Numbered from the stretch's first letter, positions 35,457 to 46,082 are shown. The stretch: 64,000 nt of DNA from Roseibacillus sp. (GCA_002686085.1 NZAC01000012.1:9438-73437); one strand, 5' to 3'. Program-made: numbers and translations. The notes: a model not told the origin generated them from the sequence alone.

Positions 35457-38321
35457 CTACGGAGACGATGCCTCAATAACCACGTTGTCAATGGTTAGGC
35501 CACTGAAAGCATCAGCCGTGCCGTCACTGACAAAGTTGAATTCCACGCGAGCGGTCTCACCAATCACTGCTTCGGGCACAGCGATAGAAAGACTCTCATA
35601 TGCGGTATCAAAGAGGCTCATATCAATCGCGACCTCCATTCCCAGCCGAACATCGTCACCAACTCGCCTGAAAACGACCATGGCACTATCTCCAAACCCG
35701 TCCGCATCGCGGTAAGCATCAAAGGTTAACTCCGCTCCCTGCAGACCGCCAAAGTCAATCGGAGGAGAGAAAAGAGATATGTCGGAGTCCTGACCGTAGT
35801 CACCCAGATTGGTAGACCACGCGTTCCCGGATTCATCCGCCCCAGCAAGAGGGCCGCTTGTCCCCGAGGGAGATCCAAGCTCCCACTGAGTATTGCCTGC
35901 CTGATCATTTACCACGGTGGTCCACTCTCCGGCCCCAGACTCAAAATCATCCGAGAAAAGAGCCGGCGCCGGACCGGCAATTAGCTTAAATAGCCGGAGA
36001 TCTCCTGCCGGCCTCGCAATACTGTGCGTGTTGAGTGGCGGCGTCCCGGATAAGCTTTCGAGACCTGCGACCGGCGCCCAAGATGCTGGGTCGGGATTGC
36101 CCGCCGGATCATCACTTGCCACCACTGTATACACCTCGGAAGCTGAACTGTTCCACTCGAAATCAATGGTTCCTCCCCCATCGGGACTCGAAACTGTGAA
36201 CTGATACTGATCCACGGGACTTGTAAATATACCGTCAAAGAAGAGGGGCCGCTCTTGCTCAAAAGCCTCTTGGATCTCCTCGTCCGTCCAGACGGAGTCA
36301 TAAATCTCGACCCTGGCGATCGTCCCTGAAAAGGGGATGGGCGTATTATTTACGCTCCCCGCGTCGCTCTCAGACCCGAGACAAACCAAGGTCGGATTTC
36401 CGTCATTATACGATGCATGAACATTAAGAAGATTCGGATGCTCCTCGCTGTTATTGAATTCCCCATCGATAAAAACCCGATCTTCCAAACCATCGTAGAC
36501 CCACGATAGCTGAGCCCAACGACCCTGTGTCGCCAAAATATCACTTCCATCTCCATTCGGTCCCCATCCCACATCGGGCTCATTTGGATTATCCACGGGT
36601 CCACCGCCCCAATGACCAATTGCGCCAAAGGTGGGGTGAGTGCCCTGATGCATACCGGCATTTGAGCCTAACGGGCCGCCCCGGTGGCCCCAAGAAACCA
36701 CTGCCTCTTCATTACCAAATGCAGGATTAAAGACCCATGCCCGAACGGTGTAGGTCTGATTTCCAACCAGACCGAGCGTTGGAGCATCCACCGCGGCAGT
36801 CATCTTGTCTCCATTGAAGGCCAATCCCTGAACCTGAACGTCCGGATTGTCGTTCGCCGGATGACTGGCAACTTCAACCTGCCCAATCAGAGTGGTGAAT
36901 GGGCCAGCTTGCCCACGATTAACCACCGAATCAACAACCGTACCATCGACAAGGTCGAGACCAGTCATATCCACCTTCACTATCTGGTTAGAGGGGAATT
37001 CTGGCTTACTGTTGGCATCAAGGGGGTTCGTTTGGAGCCTGACCTCCTCACCATCAGTAGATCCATCGCCGTCTGTATCAGCGTTGAACGGGTCCGTGCC
37101 GGCCTGCAATTCCTCCAGGTCACCAAGGGAATCTCCATCCGTATCAGCAACTAAGGGATCTGTTCCTGCATCTGTCATTCCGTTGACAACAACTCCTGTT
37201 CCCGTTTCAACACTATCAAGCAATCCATCTCCGTCCGTGTCTTCATTCAAGGGGTCCGTTGGAGCGGACTGCCCATCCACCAGGCGGTTTAACTCCTCCC
37301 CATCACTTAAGCCATCACCGTCACTATCCGGATTGCATGGATCGGTCCCAAATCCCAATTCTGCGCTGTTAGAGAGGCTGTCTCCGTCAGGATCCGCATC
37401 GGCATCCGCAACATTCTTATCGAGGCAGTCATAGAGATCTTCTATAGAATCGAATATTCCGTCGCCATCCAAGTCGCTCACGTCTAGCACCCCATCAAAA
37501 AACAGGGAACGCTCTGCATTGAAGGCCGTGCGAATCTCTTCCGCCGACCGAGCTATATTTTCCACCAATACCTTTGCGATCGTTCCGCTGAAGGCAATGG
37601 GTGTACTATTCACGTTTGCCGCGTCACTTTCGGAACCGAGCGCAAAGGGTGTCGAACTACCATCCTGAAAACTCAAATGAGGGTTCAGAGGAATATGAAC
37701 CTCAGAGTTACTCAGTTCACCATCAATGAAAACGCGCTCCTCCGTTCCATCCCACACATAGGAAAGATGTGCCCACTGCCCAATGGTTGCATTAATGTCC
37801 GTTGCTGCCCCACTGGGGCCCCAGCCTACATCTGGCTGGTTGGGATCGCCAATTGCGCCGCCTCCCCAATGACCCACCGCGCCAAAAGTGGGGTGGGTAC
37901 CCTGATGCATTCCAGAATTCGATCCATTTGGACCTCCACGATGCCCCCACGAGACTATCGCCTCCTCATTTCCAAAGTCAGGATTATACACCCATGCCAT
38001 CGCCGTGTAAGGCTGATTTCCGGTCAGATCAGTGGACGATAGCGGATTGGCAGAGGTCATCTTATCACCATTAAAGGCAAGACCCTGCACGAGAGCTCCC
38101 GCATTATCATTGGCTGGGTGACTGGCCACTTCAACCTGACCAATGAGTGTTGTAAAATCCCCAGCAGCTCCAGAGTTTGCCAGACTACTCACAACCGCCC
38201 CATCTAGAAAACCGAGAGCGGTCGCATTCACGTCTATCATGACATTTTCGTTCTGGGCTCTCGCACCGGAGGCGATGGCTAACCCGAGAAGCAAGGGGAA
38301 AAGGCAAGTTTGAATCTTCAT
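35457..38321 (-). CDS. Secreted protein with duplicated LamG domains and calcium-binding TSP3 repeats
   Basis: A 954-residue surface protein. Signal peptide: LFPLLLGLAIASGARAQ. Two long LamG/concanavalin-like domains (about residues 26-280 and 445-700) are strikingly alike, sharing for example TLIGQVEVASHPANDN, LAFNGDKMT, VSWGHRGGP and GMHQGTHPTFGA. They are separated by six or more type 3 calcium-binding repeats (DTDGDGLLDSVE, DSDGDGLSDGEE). A further beta module (about 720-790) and a C-terminal MAM-like jellyroll (FSDDFESGAGEWT to the end) complete it. No sorting signal is apparent at the C-terminus. It probably binds carbohydrate or acts in adhesion; no catalytic motif is visible. A strong terminator follows. 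Confidence 0.85.
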   Translation of the reverse strand: MKIQTCLFPLLLGLAIASGARAQNENVMIDVNATALGFLDGAVVSSLANSGAAGDFTTLIGQVEVASHPANDNAGALVQGLAFNGDKMTSANPLSSTDLTGNQPYTAMAWVYNPDFGNEEAIVSWGHRGGPNGSNSGMHQGTHPTFGAVGHWGGGAIGDPNQPDVGWGPSGAATDINATIGQWAHLSYVWDGTEERVFIDGELSNSEVHIPLNPHLSFQDGSSTPFALGSESDAANVNSTPIAFSGTIAKVLVENIARSAEEIRTAFNAERSLFFDGVLDVSDLDGDGIFDSIEDLYDCLDKNVADADADPDGDSLSNSAELGFGTDPCNPDSDGDGLSDGEELNRLVDGQSAPTDPLNEDTDGDGLLDSVETGTGVVVNGMTDAGTDPLVADTDGDSLGDLEELQAGTDPFNADTDGDGSTDGEEVRLQTNPLDANSKPEFPSNQIVKVDMTGLDLVDGTVVDSVVNRGQAGPFTTLIGQVEVASHPANDNPDVQVQGLAFNGDKMTAAVDAPTLGLVGNQTYTVRAWVFNPAFGNEEAVVSWGHRGGPLGSNAGMHQGTHPTFGAIGHWGGGPVDNPNEPDVGWGPNGDGSDILATQGRWAQLSWVYDGLEDRVFIDGEFNNSEEHPNLLNVHASYNDGNPTLVCLGSESDAGSVNNTPIPFSGTIARVEIYDSVWTDEEIQEAFEQERPLFFDGIFTSPVDQYQFTVSSPDGGGTIDFEWNSSASEVYTVVASDDPAGNPDPASWAPVAGLESLSGTPPLNTHSIARPAGDLRLFKLIAGPAPALFSDDFESGAGEWTTVVNDQAGNTQWELGSPSGTSGPLAGADESGNAWSTNLGDYGQDSDISLFSPPIDFGGLQGAELTFDAYRDADGFGDSAMVVFRRVGDDVRLGMEVAIDMSLFDTAYESLSIAVPEAVIGETARVEFNFVSDGTADAFSGLTIDNVVIEASSP
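36225..38250 (-). repeat. Internal duplication: two copies of a ~750-bp LamG module
   Basis: Copy 1 lies at about 37485-38250 and copy 2 at about 36225-36985, in the same gene and separated by TSP3 codons. The encoded modules share long identical stretches, while the DNA has diverged at many third positions. This points to an old duplication held by selection, not a recent one. Boundaries are approximate. Confidence 0.8.
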
Positions 38322-38562
38322 TGGAATTCTTAGTGGGTATTTTATTCCTCAGGAACGTTCCTGCCATCAACCAGCCGGATAGCGGGAAATTTCCATTAGC
38401 GACCATGGTTACAATACGCTGCCTCAGGTCAATGGGATTCTGCTCGATTACCTCAGGAAAATAAATCCTACTCGGTTGTATAAACCCCTAAATACTAATA
38501 GTTTGACATCGAGCATTATGCAGGTCTCATGTCGAACCCCCACATAGAAACCCTCTTTACCC

Positions 38563-41500
38563 ATGTCCCGCTGGAACACTCTGGCTCTCTCCATTTTTCT
38601 CTCCATCCTCCTGCCAAAATTGGGGGCAGCTCCCAGCTCTTCGCCCCTCACCGCTCCTTCCTCTGGAGGAGAGTCAGGCCCGAGGTTTACCACCTTGCCT
38701 CCGGAACAGACCGGGATCCTGTCTGTAAACCCGATTGACATATCCCATCCTCTGAAACGCTTGTATACCTCTGCCCTAGGCGGAGGCGGTATCGCTGCTG
38801 GGGACTTTGACGGCGACGACCAGTGCGACCTCTATTTTGTCTCTGGCGCCCGCACCAACACTCTTTACCGCAACAGAGGTAGCGGGAGGTTTGAAGATAT
38901 CTCCCGGGCTGCAGGAGTGGACGGGGGAAGCGCATGGGGGTCCGGAGTGGCCGCAGTCGATATTGATGGCGATAAAGATTTAGACCTCTACATCTGTAAT
39001 TATGGCTCTCCCAACCAGCTCTTCGTGAATGACGGGAAGGGGAAATTTGTGGAATCGGCTTCGCGCTTTGGACTCGCTCTCAGTGGGGCATTCGCGATGG
39101 CAGCATTTGCGGACTACGACCTTGATGGCGACCTCGATGTCTATCTCCTTGGACACAGATTCTACCGTGCTGGGGGCCGCCCTAACCGTCCCGTTACAAT
39201 ATTAAAGGACGGCCGCAATCAGATGCTTCCTGAATTCGAAAACTACTACGGGGTCTCCGAGCGCAGGGGGAACATGAAAATCAACAATGTTGGGGCCCCC
39301 GACAAACTTCTTCGCAACGACGGCGGTCGTTTTGTGGAAGTCACCCAGCCTGCTGGCATCTCTACGAATCGCTATCACGGCAATTCCGTCACCTGGTGGG
39401 ATTTCAACCATGATGGACTCCCTGACATCTACGTCGGCAATGACTTTGAAGATCCTGATCTTCTCTACCGCAATAATGGCAATGGCACTTTCTCGGATGT
39501 CACCCAACACCAACTGCCTCATACAAGCTGGTTCACGATGGGAGCTGACTGCGGAGACCTGAATAATGATGGCTTAATAGATTTTCTCTCCTCTGACATG
39601 GCGGGAACTACACATTACAAGTCAAAGACCACGATGGGAATGATGGGCGCATCAACCTGGTTCATGCAGAATACTGTCCCGGCGCAATACATGCGCAACT
39701 GTCTCTACGTGAATACTGGGACAGGACGATTTCATGAGACTGCCTTCCTCTCAGGACTTGCCTACTCGGATTGGACTTGGGCTGTGAAAATGGGGGATCT
39801 CGATTGCGATGGACTCCTCGATGTCTTCATGTCGAACGGGATGACTCGGAATTTTAACAACTCTGACAATCCTCTCGATGTCCGAAAACTGCACGGCCAG
39901 ACCGAGTGGGATCTTTATGAGGGCACTCCTACCCGTCCAGAACAGAACCTCTCTTTCCGCAATCTCGGCGCGCTCAAATTTGTCGATAACAGCAAGAGCT
40001 GGGGCCTTGCAAAGACTGGCATGAGCTATGGCGCGGTATGGTTTGATCTGGAAGGTGATGGAGACCTTGATCTTGCTGTTGCGAATCTCAATGAGCCTCC
40101 CTCTATTCACCGCAACGACACTGCCGACGCCAATCGAGTCATCGTGAGACTGGAAGGCTCCGGCGCAAACACATCTGGTATTGGATCTACCCTGAAGATC
40201 ACAACCAAGGAAGGCCTTCAGATTCGCCAGTTCAATCCGATGCGAGGCTTTAGCTCATGTGACGAGAACTCTATTCAGTTCGGACTCGGAACGTCCGATA
40301 TTATTCAAAGTTTGACCGTAACATGGCCCGGAGGCCTCGAGGCAACCTATCGAGACCTCGCTGCGAATCGAAAATACACCCTCTATCAGCGTGATGCCGT
40401 CCCTCCAAAGATCAAACCCCGGGCTCCGGCGCCTCTTTTCCGCTCAAGCAGCGCATTAGCCGCGGCCCGGCATTGGGAAATGCCGTTTAACGATTTCCGA
40501 CTTCAACCACTCCTCCCCAACCGCCAATCCCAATGGGGGCCATCTCTGGCATGCGGAGACATCGACGGGGACGGAGACGAAGACTTTTTCCTCGGTGGAT
40601 GCGCAGGGTATCTTGGCACCCTGATCATAAATCAGGGCGCTGGAAAATACACGACACAACCGTTCACGGCCGCGAGCGCCCATAAGACCAGCGAGGACCT
40701 TGGAGCCTTGTTTTTTGACTGTGACGGTGACAACGACCTTGATCTGGTGGTTGCCAGCGGCAGCGTCGAGCACCCGCCAGCCAACCCTGCGTATGCGGAC
40801 CGGATTTATCTGAATGACGGTAAGGGCTACTTTGTCCCAGCGAAATCTGGATCGCTCCCGACCAATCTTGATAGTAGCAGTGTCATTGCCACTGCAGACT
40901 TTGATCGAGACGGCGATCTTGACCTCTTTATTGGAGGACGCGGCGTTCCGGGCGCCTATCCCACTGCCACGGGCAGCAGGCTACTTCGCAATTCAAATGG
41001 AAAGTTCACCGACGTATCCAAGCTGTCTCCAGCTCTGACGGAGAAGCGTATTGTCACTGGTGCGATATGGTCCGACGCCGACGGGGACGGATGGGTTGAT
41101 TTGCTTATCAGCACCGAGTGGGGACCCATCCAGTTTCTCCGGAACGACAAGGGTAAACTTGTTGACGCGACAGAGGAGTCCGGACTCAGCCCCTTTCTTG
41201 GATGGTGGACGGGCATTAATGGCGCAGATATTGATCATGATGGAGATATCGATTTTCTAGTCACTAATTTTGGATTAAACACGAAATACAAGGCTAGCTC
41301 CAAGATGCCTGAGGTGCTTTTCTACGGCGACTTTGAAAACTCGGGTCGCAAACGAATCGTTGAAGCAGGTTTTGAGGGTGGCGTTTGCTACCCGCACCGT
41401 GGGTTCAGCTGCTCCCGGAACGCCATGCCTTTTGTTGGCAGCAAGCTTAAGACTTTTCATAATTTTGCTAGTGCTGCTCTCCCCGAAATTTATCCCCGTA

Positions 41501-42183
41501 GCAGCCTTGGGAAGTCTCTGCGAATGGAGGCTAACACTCTTGAATCCGGCATATTCCGGAACGACGGCACGGGCAACTTTACCTTTGAGGCTCTCCCCCG
41601 CCTTGCTCAGGCATCTCCTTCCTTTGGTTCCTCATTTCTCGACGCAACCGGAGACGGACACCCTGATATCTTCCTCGCACAAAACTTTTTCGGCCCTCAG
41701 ATCGAAACGCGACCGATGGTCGGCGGCCTTGGACTGATCCTCGAGGGTGATGGAGCTGGAAACTTTAAAGCCGTGTCTCCAGCGGCCAGCGGCATCGTTA
41801 TTCCTGAGGACGCAAAGAGCGTTATCTCCTCGGATCTGAACGGAGATGGGCGACTCGACCTGATGGTGGGAATCAATGATGGGCCCGTGCGATCTTTCAT
41901 CCGAACCGGAGGCCCCCTCCCCTATCAGGTTGTCCTCGAGGGCCCTGCTGGTAATCGTAGCGGTATCGGGGCTCGGATTTCCATCCAGCTTTCTGATCAA
42001 AGTATTCGGACCGGAGAAATTCGAGCTGGCGCAGGCTACCTGTCACAGACCCCAGCCCTCTTCAACTTCACCACGCCTGAGGGCATCAGCCCCACCACTT
42101 CAAAGGTTCAATGGCCAGATGGTACTGTGACGCAATCGCCTTTCCCAGCGGGAAAGAGAGAGCTTCGCATCAGGAAACCTTAG
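38563..42183 (+). CDS. Secreted FG-GAP/VCBS repeat protein with two UnbV domains (CRTAC1 type)
   Basis: A 1206-residue exported protein. Signal peptide: LALSIFLSILLPKLGAA. It has two tandem halves, each an FG-GAP/VCBS beta-propeller followed by an ASPIC/UnbV domain. Calcium-binding FG-GAP blades are numerous (DFDGDDQCDLYFVSG, DIDGDKDLDLYICN, DYDLDGDLDVYLLG, DIDGDGDEDFFLGG, DFDRDGDLDLFIGG). The UnbV domains lie at about 530-610 (TSGIGSTLKITT, TVTWPGG) and at the C-terminus (RSGIGARISIQL, KVQWPDGT). Such proteins resemble cartilage acidic protein 1 and are expanded in this phylum; their role is unknown, probably adhesion or binding at the surface. It is convergent, 8 bp apart, with the selenoprotein candidate of the same superfamily. 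Confidence 0.88.
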   Translation: MSRWNTLALSIFLSILLPKLGAAPSSSPLTAPSSGGESGPRFTTLPPEQTGILSVNPIDISHPLKRLYTSALGGGGIAAGDFDGDDQCDLYFVSGARTNTLYRNRGSGRFEDISRAAGVDGGSAWGSGVAAVDIDGDKDLDLYICNYGSPNQLFVNDGKGKFVESASRFGLALSGAFAMAAFADYDLDGDLDVYLLGHRFYRAGGRPNRPVTILKDGRNQMLPEFENYYGVSERRGNMKINNVGAPDKLLRNDGGRFVEVTQPAGISTNRYHGNSVTWWDFNHDGLPDIYVGNDFEDPDLLYRNNGNGTFSDVTQHQLPHTSWFTMGADCGDLNNDGLIDFLSSDMAGTTHYKSKTTMGMMGASTWFMQNTVPAQYMRNCLYVNTGTGRFHETAFLSGLAYSDWTWAVKMGDLDCDGLLDVFMSNGMTRNFNNSDNPLDVRKLHGQTEWDLYEGTPTRPEQNLSFRNLGALKFVDNSKSWGLAKTGMSYGAVWFDLEGDGDLDLAVANLNEPPSIHRNDTADANRVIVRLEGSGANTSGIGSTLKITTKEGLQIRQFNPMRGFSSCDENSIQFGLGTSDIIQSLTVTWPGGLEATYRDLAANRKYTLYQRDAVPPKIKPRAPAPLFRSSSALAAARHWEMPFNDFRLQPLLPNRQSQWGPSLACGDIDGDGDEDFFLGGCAGYLGTLIINQGAGKYTTQPFTAASAHKTSEDLGALFFDCDGDNDLDLVVASGSVEHPPANPAYADRIYLNDGKGYFVPAKSGSLPTNLDSSSVIATADFDRDGDLDLFIGGRGVPGAYPTATGSRLLRNSNGKFTDVSKLSPALTEKRIVTGAIWSDADGDGWVDLLISTEWGPIQFLRNDKGKLVDATEESGLSPFLGWWTGINGADIDHDGDIDFLVTNFGLNTKYKASSKMPEVLFYGDFENSGRKRIVEAGFEGGVCYPHRGFSCSRNAMPFVGSKLKTFHNFASAALPEIYPRSSLGKSLRMEANTLESGIFRNDGTGNFTFEALPRLAQASPSFGSSFLDATGDGHPDIFLAQNFFGPQIETRPMVGGLGLILEGDGAGNFKAVSPAASGIVIPEDAKSVISSDLNGDGRLDLMVGINDGPVRSFIRTGGPLPYQVVLEGPAGNRSGIGARISIQLSDQSIRTGEIRAGAGYLSQTPALFNFTTPEGISPTTSKVQWPDGTVTQSPFPAGKRELRIRKP

Positions 42184-42191
42184 CGACCGCT

Positions 42192-45100
42192 TTACTTCTT
42201 CGTTCGCATACTCCGGACACGAGAGAGATTTCGACGAGCCATTGTCGATCCTGGCTGTATATTGAGAGCCTGAATAAGGCGTTGCTCAGCGACCGCCAGG
42301 TTACCCGCATCGATATGAAAGATGCCCAGGTTGATGAGTCCAGGAACGAATTGGGGATTCACCCTTATACATTTCTCGAAAGCCTGTCCCGCCTCTTCAA
42401 GGAGACCGACACGCTTACAAGCCAACCCCAAATTGTTGAGTGCGTCCGCATTTTGAGAATCGAGGGAAACCGCCTTTCGCAGAGGCTCTAACGCGCTCGT
42501 GGCCTGGTTGAGAGAAAGATAAATCAAACCAAGATGGTTAAAGCCTTCAGCAAAATCAGGGTTCACCTCAGTCTCCTTTTCGAAATACTGTTTTGCTGCA
42601 GGTAAATCACCGCGTTTTGCATGCAATAACCCAAGAGCATCATTCACCTTTGGAAGAGCAGGATCTAGCTCCAAAGCCCTTAGTAAACTGGTCTGCGCCG
42701 CCGGGCTTTGCCCAAGTGCATCGAGCGAAAGACCAAGATTCATATGCCCGGCCGCAAAATCTTCTCGAACCGACAGGGCCCTCTGATAAGCCGCAACAGC
42801 CTTGGCATGCTGGCCCGCTGTAGCATGGACCAACCCGAGATTATTCGCGGCCTCCGCGAAATCTGGAGTCACCGAAAGGGTATCCCGAAATTGAACCTCA
42901 GCAGCCGTAAGCCATCGCCCCTGCCACATGTCCTGCGCGAATTGGAAGCGCTGAGAAACTTCGAGCTGGTCCGCTGCCACCCCGACGGTGGAATCAATGC
43001 TCTCAAGAGACACCCCCCCTAGACCTGCAGATCCTACAAGGCGCTCCCACCGAGTTAGCGATGAGTGCCCTAAATCTGCCAGAATCTTGTCCACTCCCGG
43101 AGCTCCCTTATAGAGCACTGCAAGACGCCCCTCCTTGTCGATAAGCAGACTCAACGGAATCACCAAATCGAGCTCCATCGGAGTCAATCGAACATGCAAT
43201 CGCTCGAGAATCGTGAGAATCTTTTCGTTGGCCAGCCCAGTCGCAAACGGAAGACCCATTCTCTCAGCCCGTTTTTTTGCATCAGAGGGATCTCCCTCAT
43301 CCTGCCCGACGCCATCGAGTGCAAGCGCAACGACGTCTACTCCGGCCGCCTCCAAATCCTCAAACCTGTCTTTAAAGTCTTCCAACTCTGACAGGCACGG
43401 AGCGCACCAGCTCGCCCACAGATTCAAAAGCGTAAACCGACCAACCTTAGGTATCTTCGCAGCTCTCCCCTTCATGTCCTGATACTCCAGCTTGGGAACT
43501 TTCAACAAGGTAACCATCGGAACTCTCACAGTATCTGAGGAAAGACCAGGACTTGTTACACCAGGTTTGAGAGCAAGATCAGAGGACGGGCGCTCCCAAC
43601 GCAAAGGCATACTCCCTTCAGTCAGGTGGTAATGTCCATCTGCAGCCAAATTCTCGATCTTACTCACTGCCCCACCCGGCCACCGAACAGTTACCGCAAC
43701 ATCTCCGCTAAACTCCCCCAATCCAAAAACCAACCCCTTACTCGATTGCGCAAGATAACCATCGCCGGCGCGCACTGTCTTGACGATCGCCTGTTCCCTT
43801 CCAGGAACCACTATCTCGACTCGAGCGCCAATCGCGTCGCGGTTGCCCTTTTTTCCCTCCAAGCGAAGACCAAGAAACCGTCCAGCACGTGGAGCATCAT
43901 TTCTAAGAAAGCGCAATTGGGGAGCAGTCCGATTCGAGATCCAGAAATCAAGATCTCCGTCATGATCCCAGTCAACAAGGCACAAAGACCTGCCATCCTC
44001 TGGATAGTCCATACCGGAAATTGCGGATACGTTGGCAAACCGTTGTATCCTTCCCTTATCGTTAGCCCCAAGGTGAAGATACATGCAATGGCGCTCGCGA
44101 CCGCTCCACGAACGGCCCCTCTTCATCATCCTTGAGAGATCAATATGCGCCGAGGAAGGTTCTCTGGAGGTAGCTTGATGAGAACGCGACACGACCTGCC
44201 GCCAGAAAAAACTTCATAAGTCTCCCGTATCGGGAGTAGTGATATATCCATTGGCTACCAGAAGATCTTCCCACCCATCGTTATTGATGTCTGCGAACAT
44301 GGAACTCCATGCCCAGCGACCCATTGTCACTCCCAACTCCTCACTTGCATCCCGGAACTTTCCTTCTTCCTGCACAAGGAGAGTATTGCCGCGAGCGAAT
44401 CGAAGGAGAGCTCCTCTCGTCTCTGCCGAGGACCCCGGACTGAACCCTTCCTGGGGCGCAATCCGATTGCCTGCTGCCGAGAACATATTGGCCACATAAA
44501 GATCCATCACCCCGTCCCTATCGGCATCACCCCACGAAACAGACATTCCGGAGGCTCGATCCTCCCCCTGAACCTCGGGCGCAACATCGACAAACCTACC
44601 ATTATCATTTCGGTATAAATTGTTACGGCCAAAATCATTCGCCACGTAGAGATCCTGATCTCCGTCGTTGTCATAATCCTCCCATCCCGCAGCGAGACTG
44701 AATCTCCGATTGTTCACATCCAAGCCGACTTCTTCTGTCACATCCTGGAAGTCCCAGGATCCAGACTGGATTTCATTCCGATACAGATAATTACGGCCGG
44801 CATTGTTGGCGTCGTGGTAAACGAACTGCCCTCCCGATCCTATAACCGTAGCTCCAGCCTCAAGGTCAAGGTCTCCCCTGCTGTAATGACAGACATAAAG
44901 ATCCAGATCTCCATCACCGTCGTAATCTGCCGCCGAAACACCCATCGCCCCTATGCCGAGCTCCATGATTCCCGCTACCGAGAAGCGCCCTTTACCGTCA
45001 TTGCGCGAGACAACCATTCGGGCGTAGGAAGCAATAACCAAATCCTGATCACCGTCATTATCGAGATCTACAAAGAGCGCACTACGACAGGATTCAACCC

Positions 45101-46082
45101 AACCTGTCCCGGACTCCTCCGTGAAGTCCCTTAGACTGCCATTGGGCTGCTGGACAAAAAGACGATTGGGAAGACCACCCGGCTGGCAGAGATAGAGATC
45201 CTCCAAACCATCGCCATTAACGTCACCGAGGGCAGTTCCAGGAGTACCTAGTAAGGTCATTTGCCGGGTGTCCTGTATTCTCTGGAGCCAATAGGGGTAT
45301 CCCAACTGCAACTGGCGGCGGTAAGACTCATTACCCTTGAGAATTGACTCCGTGCAATCGGCGAAGAGCCTGCGTTCCCCCTCGCTCTGCTCGAATCGCT
45401 GAAGCAAGACCCCGGAGAGCATCAGCTCCTTACCGGACCCACTTCTCTTCCATGTCGTCAACCAGTCGCCATGCTGCTCTACCACCCCACTTTGATCTAT
45501 TCTCGCACACTCAATCAGAACTCTGGCGTGCACCAGTTCCTGTTCCACCTTCAACTCAACAACCTTAAAGCTGCAGCGGCGGGACTTGGCCTCTCCACCG
45601 AGGGCATTTGGAATCATCTGCAATGCTTCAGTGAACCCAGCCCGCTTCGAGTAGGACACCTCTTCCGGGACTTCTCTCCGCCGGACAACAACGCCTCCGC
45701 CACTCCAGGTATCCTCTGATATTACTGGAACTAGAACGGAGCCCTCAACATCCTGTCCTACAACTTTACTGAGCAGGTCCTGATCAAAAACATCACTGGT
45801 GACCTGACCGGATATCACCGCCAGCTTTTTCTTGAGAAGATCGTGCAATGCCTCGGACTCCCAGCCGTCTTGAACGGGATCATCGAGCTCCTTCCAATCG
45901 TTCAGCCCAGCAATAGACGATACACTCTCAAGATTCCTTGAGCTGGAGAGAGTCGCTCCCTTCCCGGGATCAGAATCGTCTTTTATCGCAACATTCCCCG
46001 ACCAGGGGCGCCAGACTAAAAGGCACGTGATAAGAAGAATCGCGATCCCCGTAATTAGCAGGAAATTCCGATTCAGCTTCAT
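42192..46082 (-). CDS. Candidate selenoprotein: FG-GAP propeller - UnbV - thioredoxin - TPR
   Basis: One continuous frame of 1297 codons, stop included, interrupted only by TGA at 44216-44214 (codon 623). Before it: a membrane anchor (LLITGIAILLITCLLVW), a linker, then FG-GAP blades (DVNGDGLEDLYLC, DLDNDGDQDLVIA, DYDGDGDLDLYVC, DYDNDGDQDLYVA, DINNDGWEDLLVANG). After it the frame continues SFFWRQVVSRS with another blade (DWDHDGDLDFWIS) and an UnbV domain (RDAIGARVEIV, VTVRWPGG). A thioredoxin-like domain follows with WCAPC at 892-896, then about seven TPRs to the end. The TGA thus cuts a propeller in two, which argues against two separate genes. A SECIS-like hairpin follows the TGA at standard distance. 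If not selenocysteine, the alternatives are a nonsense mutation, a sequencing error, or a second start at GTG 44192. Confidence 0.75.
44186..44202 (-). promoter_or_regulatory. SECIS-like hairpin downstream of in-frame UGA
   Basis: On the RNA, GCGGCA-GGUCG-UGUCGC forms a 6-bp stem (one G-U pair) closed by the pentaloop GGUCG. The loop starts after 17 nt counted from the UGA; in E. coli fdhF 18 nt precede a GGUC loop, and both share GCAGGUC or GCAGGUCG around the loop. The first loop bases are GG, as bacterial SECIS elements need. There is no bulged U like that of fdhF. A lower partial pairing (AGGU with ACCU, 44196-44193 with 44170-44167) would compete rather than add. Confidence 0.7.
44214..44216 (-). 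other. In-frame UGA, proposed selenocysteine codon 623
   Basis: The TGA lies in TTA-TGA-AGT-TTT-TTC-TGG, i.e. GDL-U-SFFW. Open frame continues unbroken on both sides. Other genes here (lexA, bioF, the DUF3500 gene) use TGA as a true stop, so general reassignment is excluded. Confidence 0.72.

Noticed and set aside
38503-38530. Sigma-70 promoter (TTGACA at 38503) for the CRTAC1-type gene
   Set aside because: No acceptable -10 element is found 16-18 bp downstream, so I did not list it.
42192-44192. Independent gene starting at GTG 44192 (thioredoxin-TPR protein)
   Set aside because: It would begin in the middle of a propeller/UnbV region, without a signal peptide or a well-spaced SD, and the codons between the TGA and this GTG continue the protein. 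Reading through the TGA explains both halves better.
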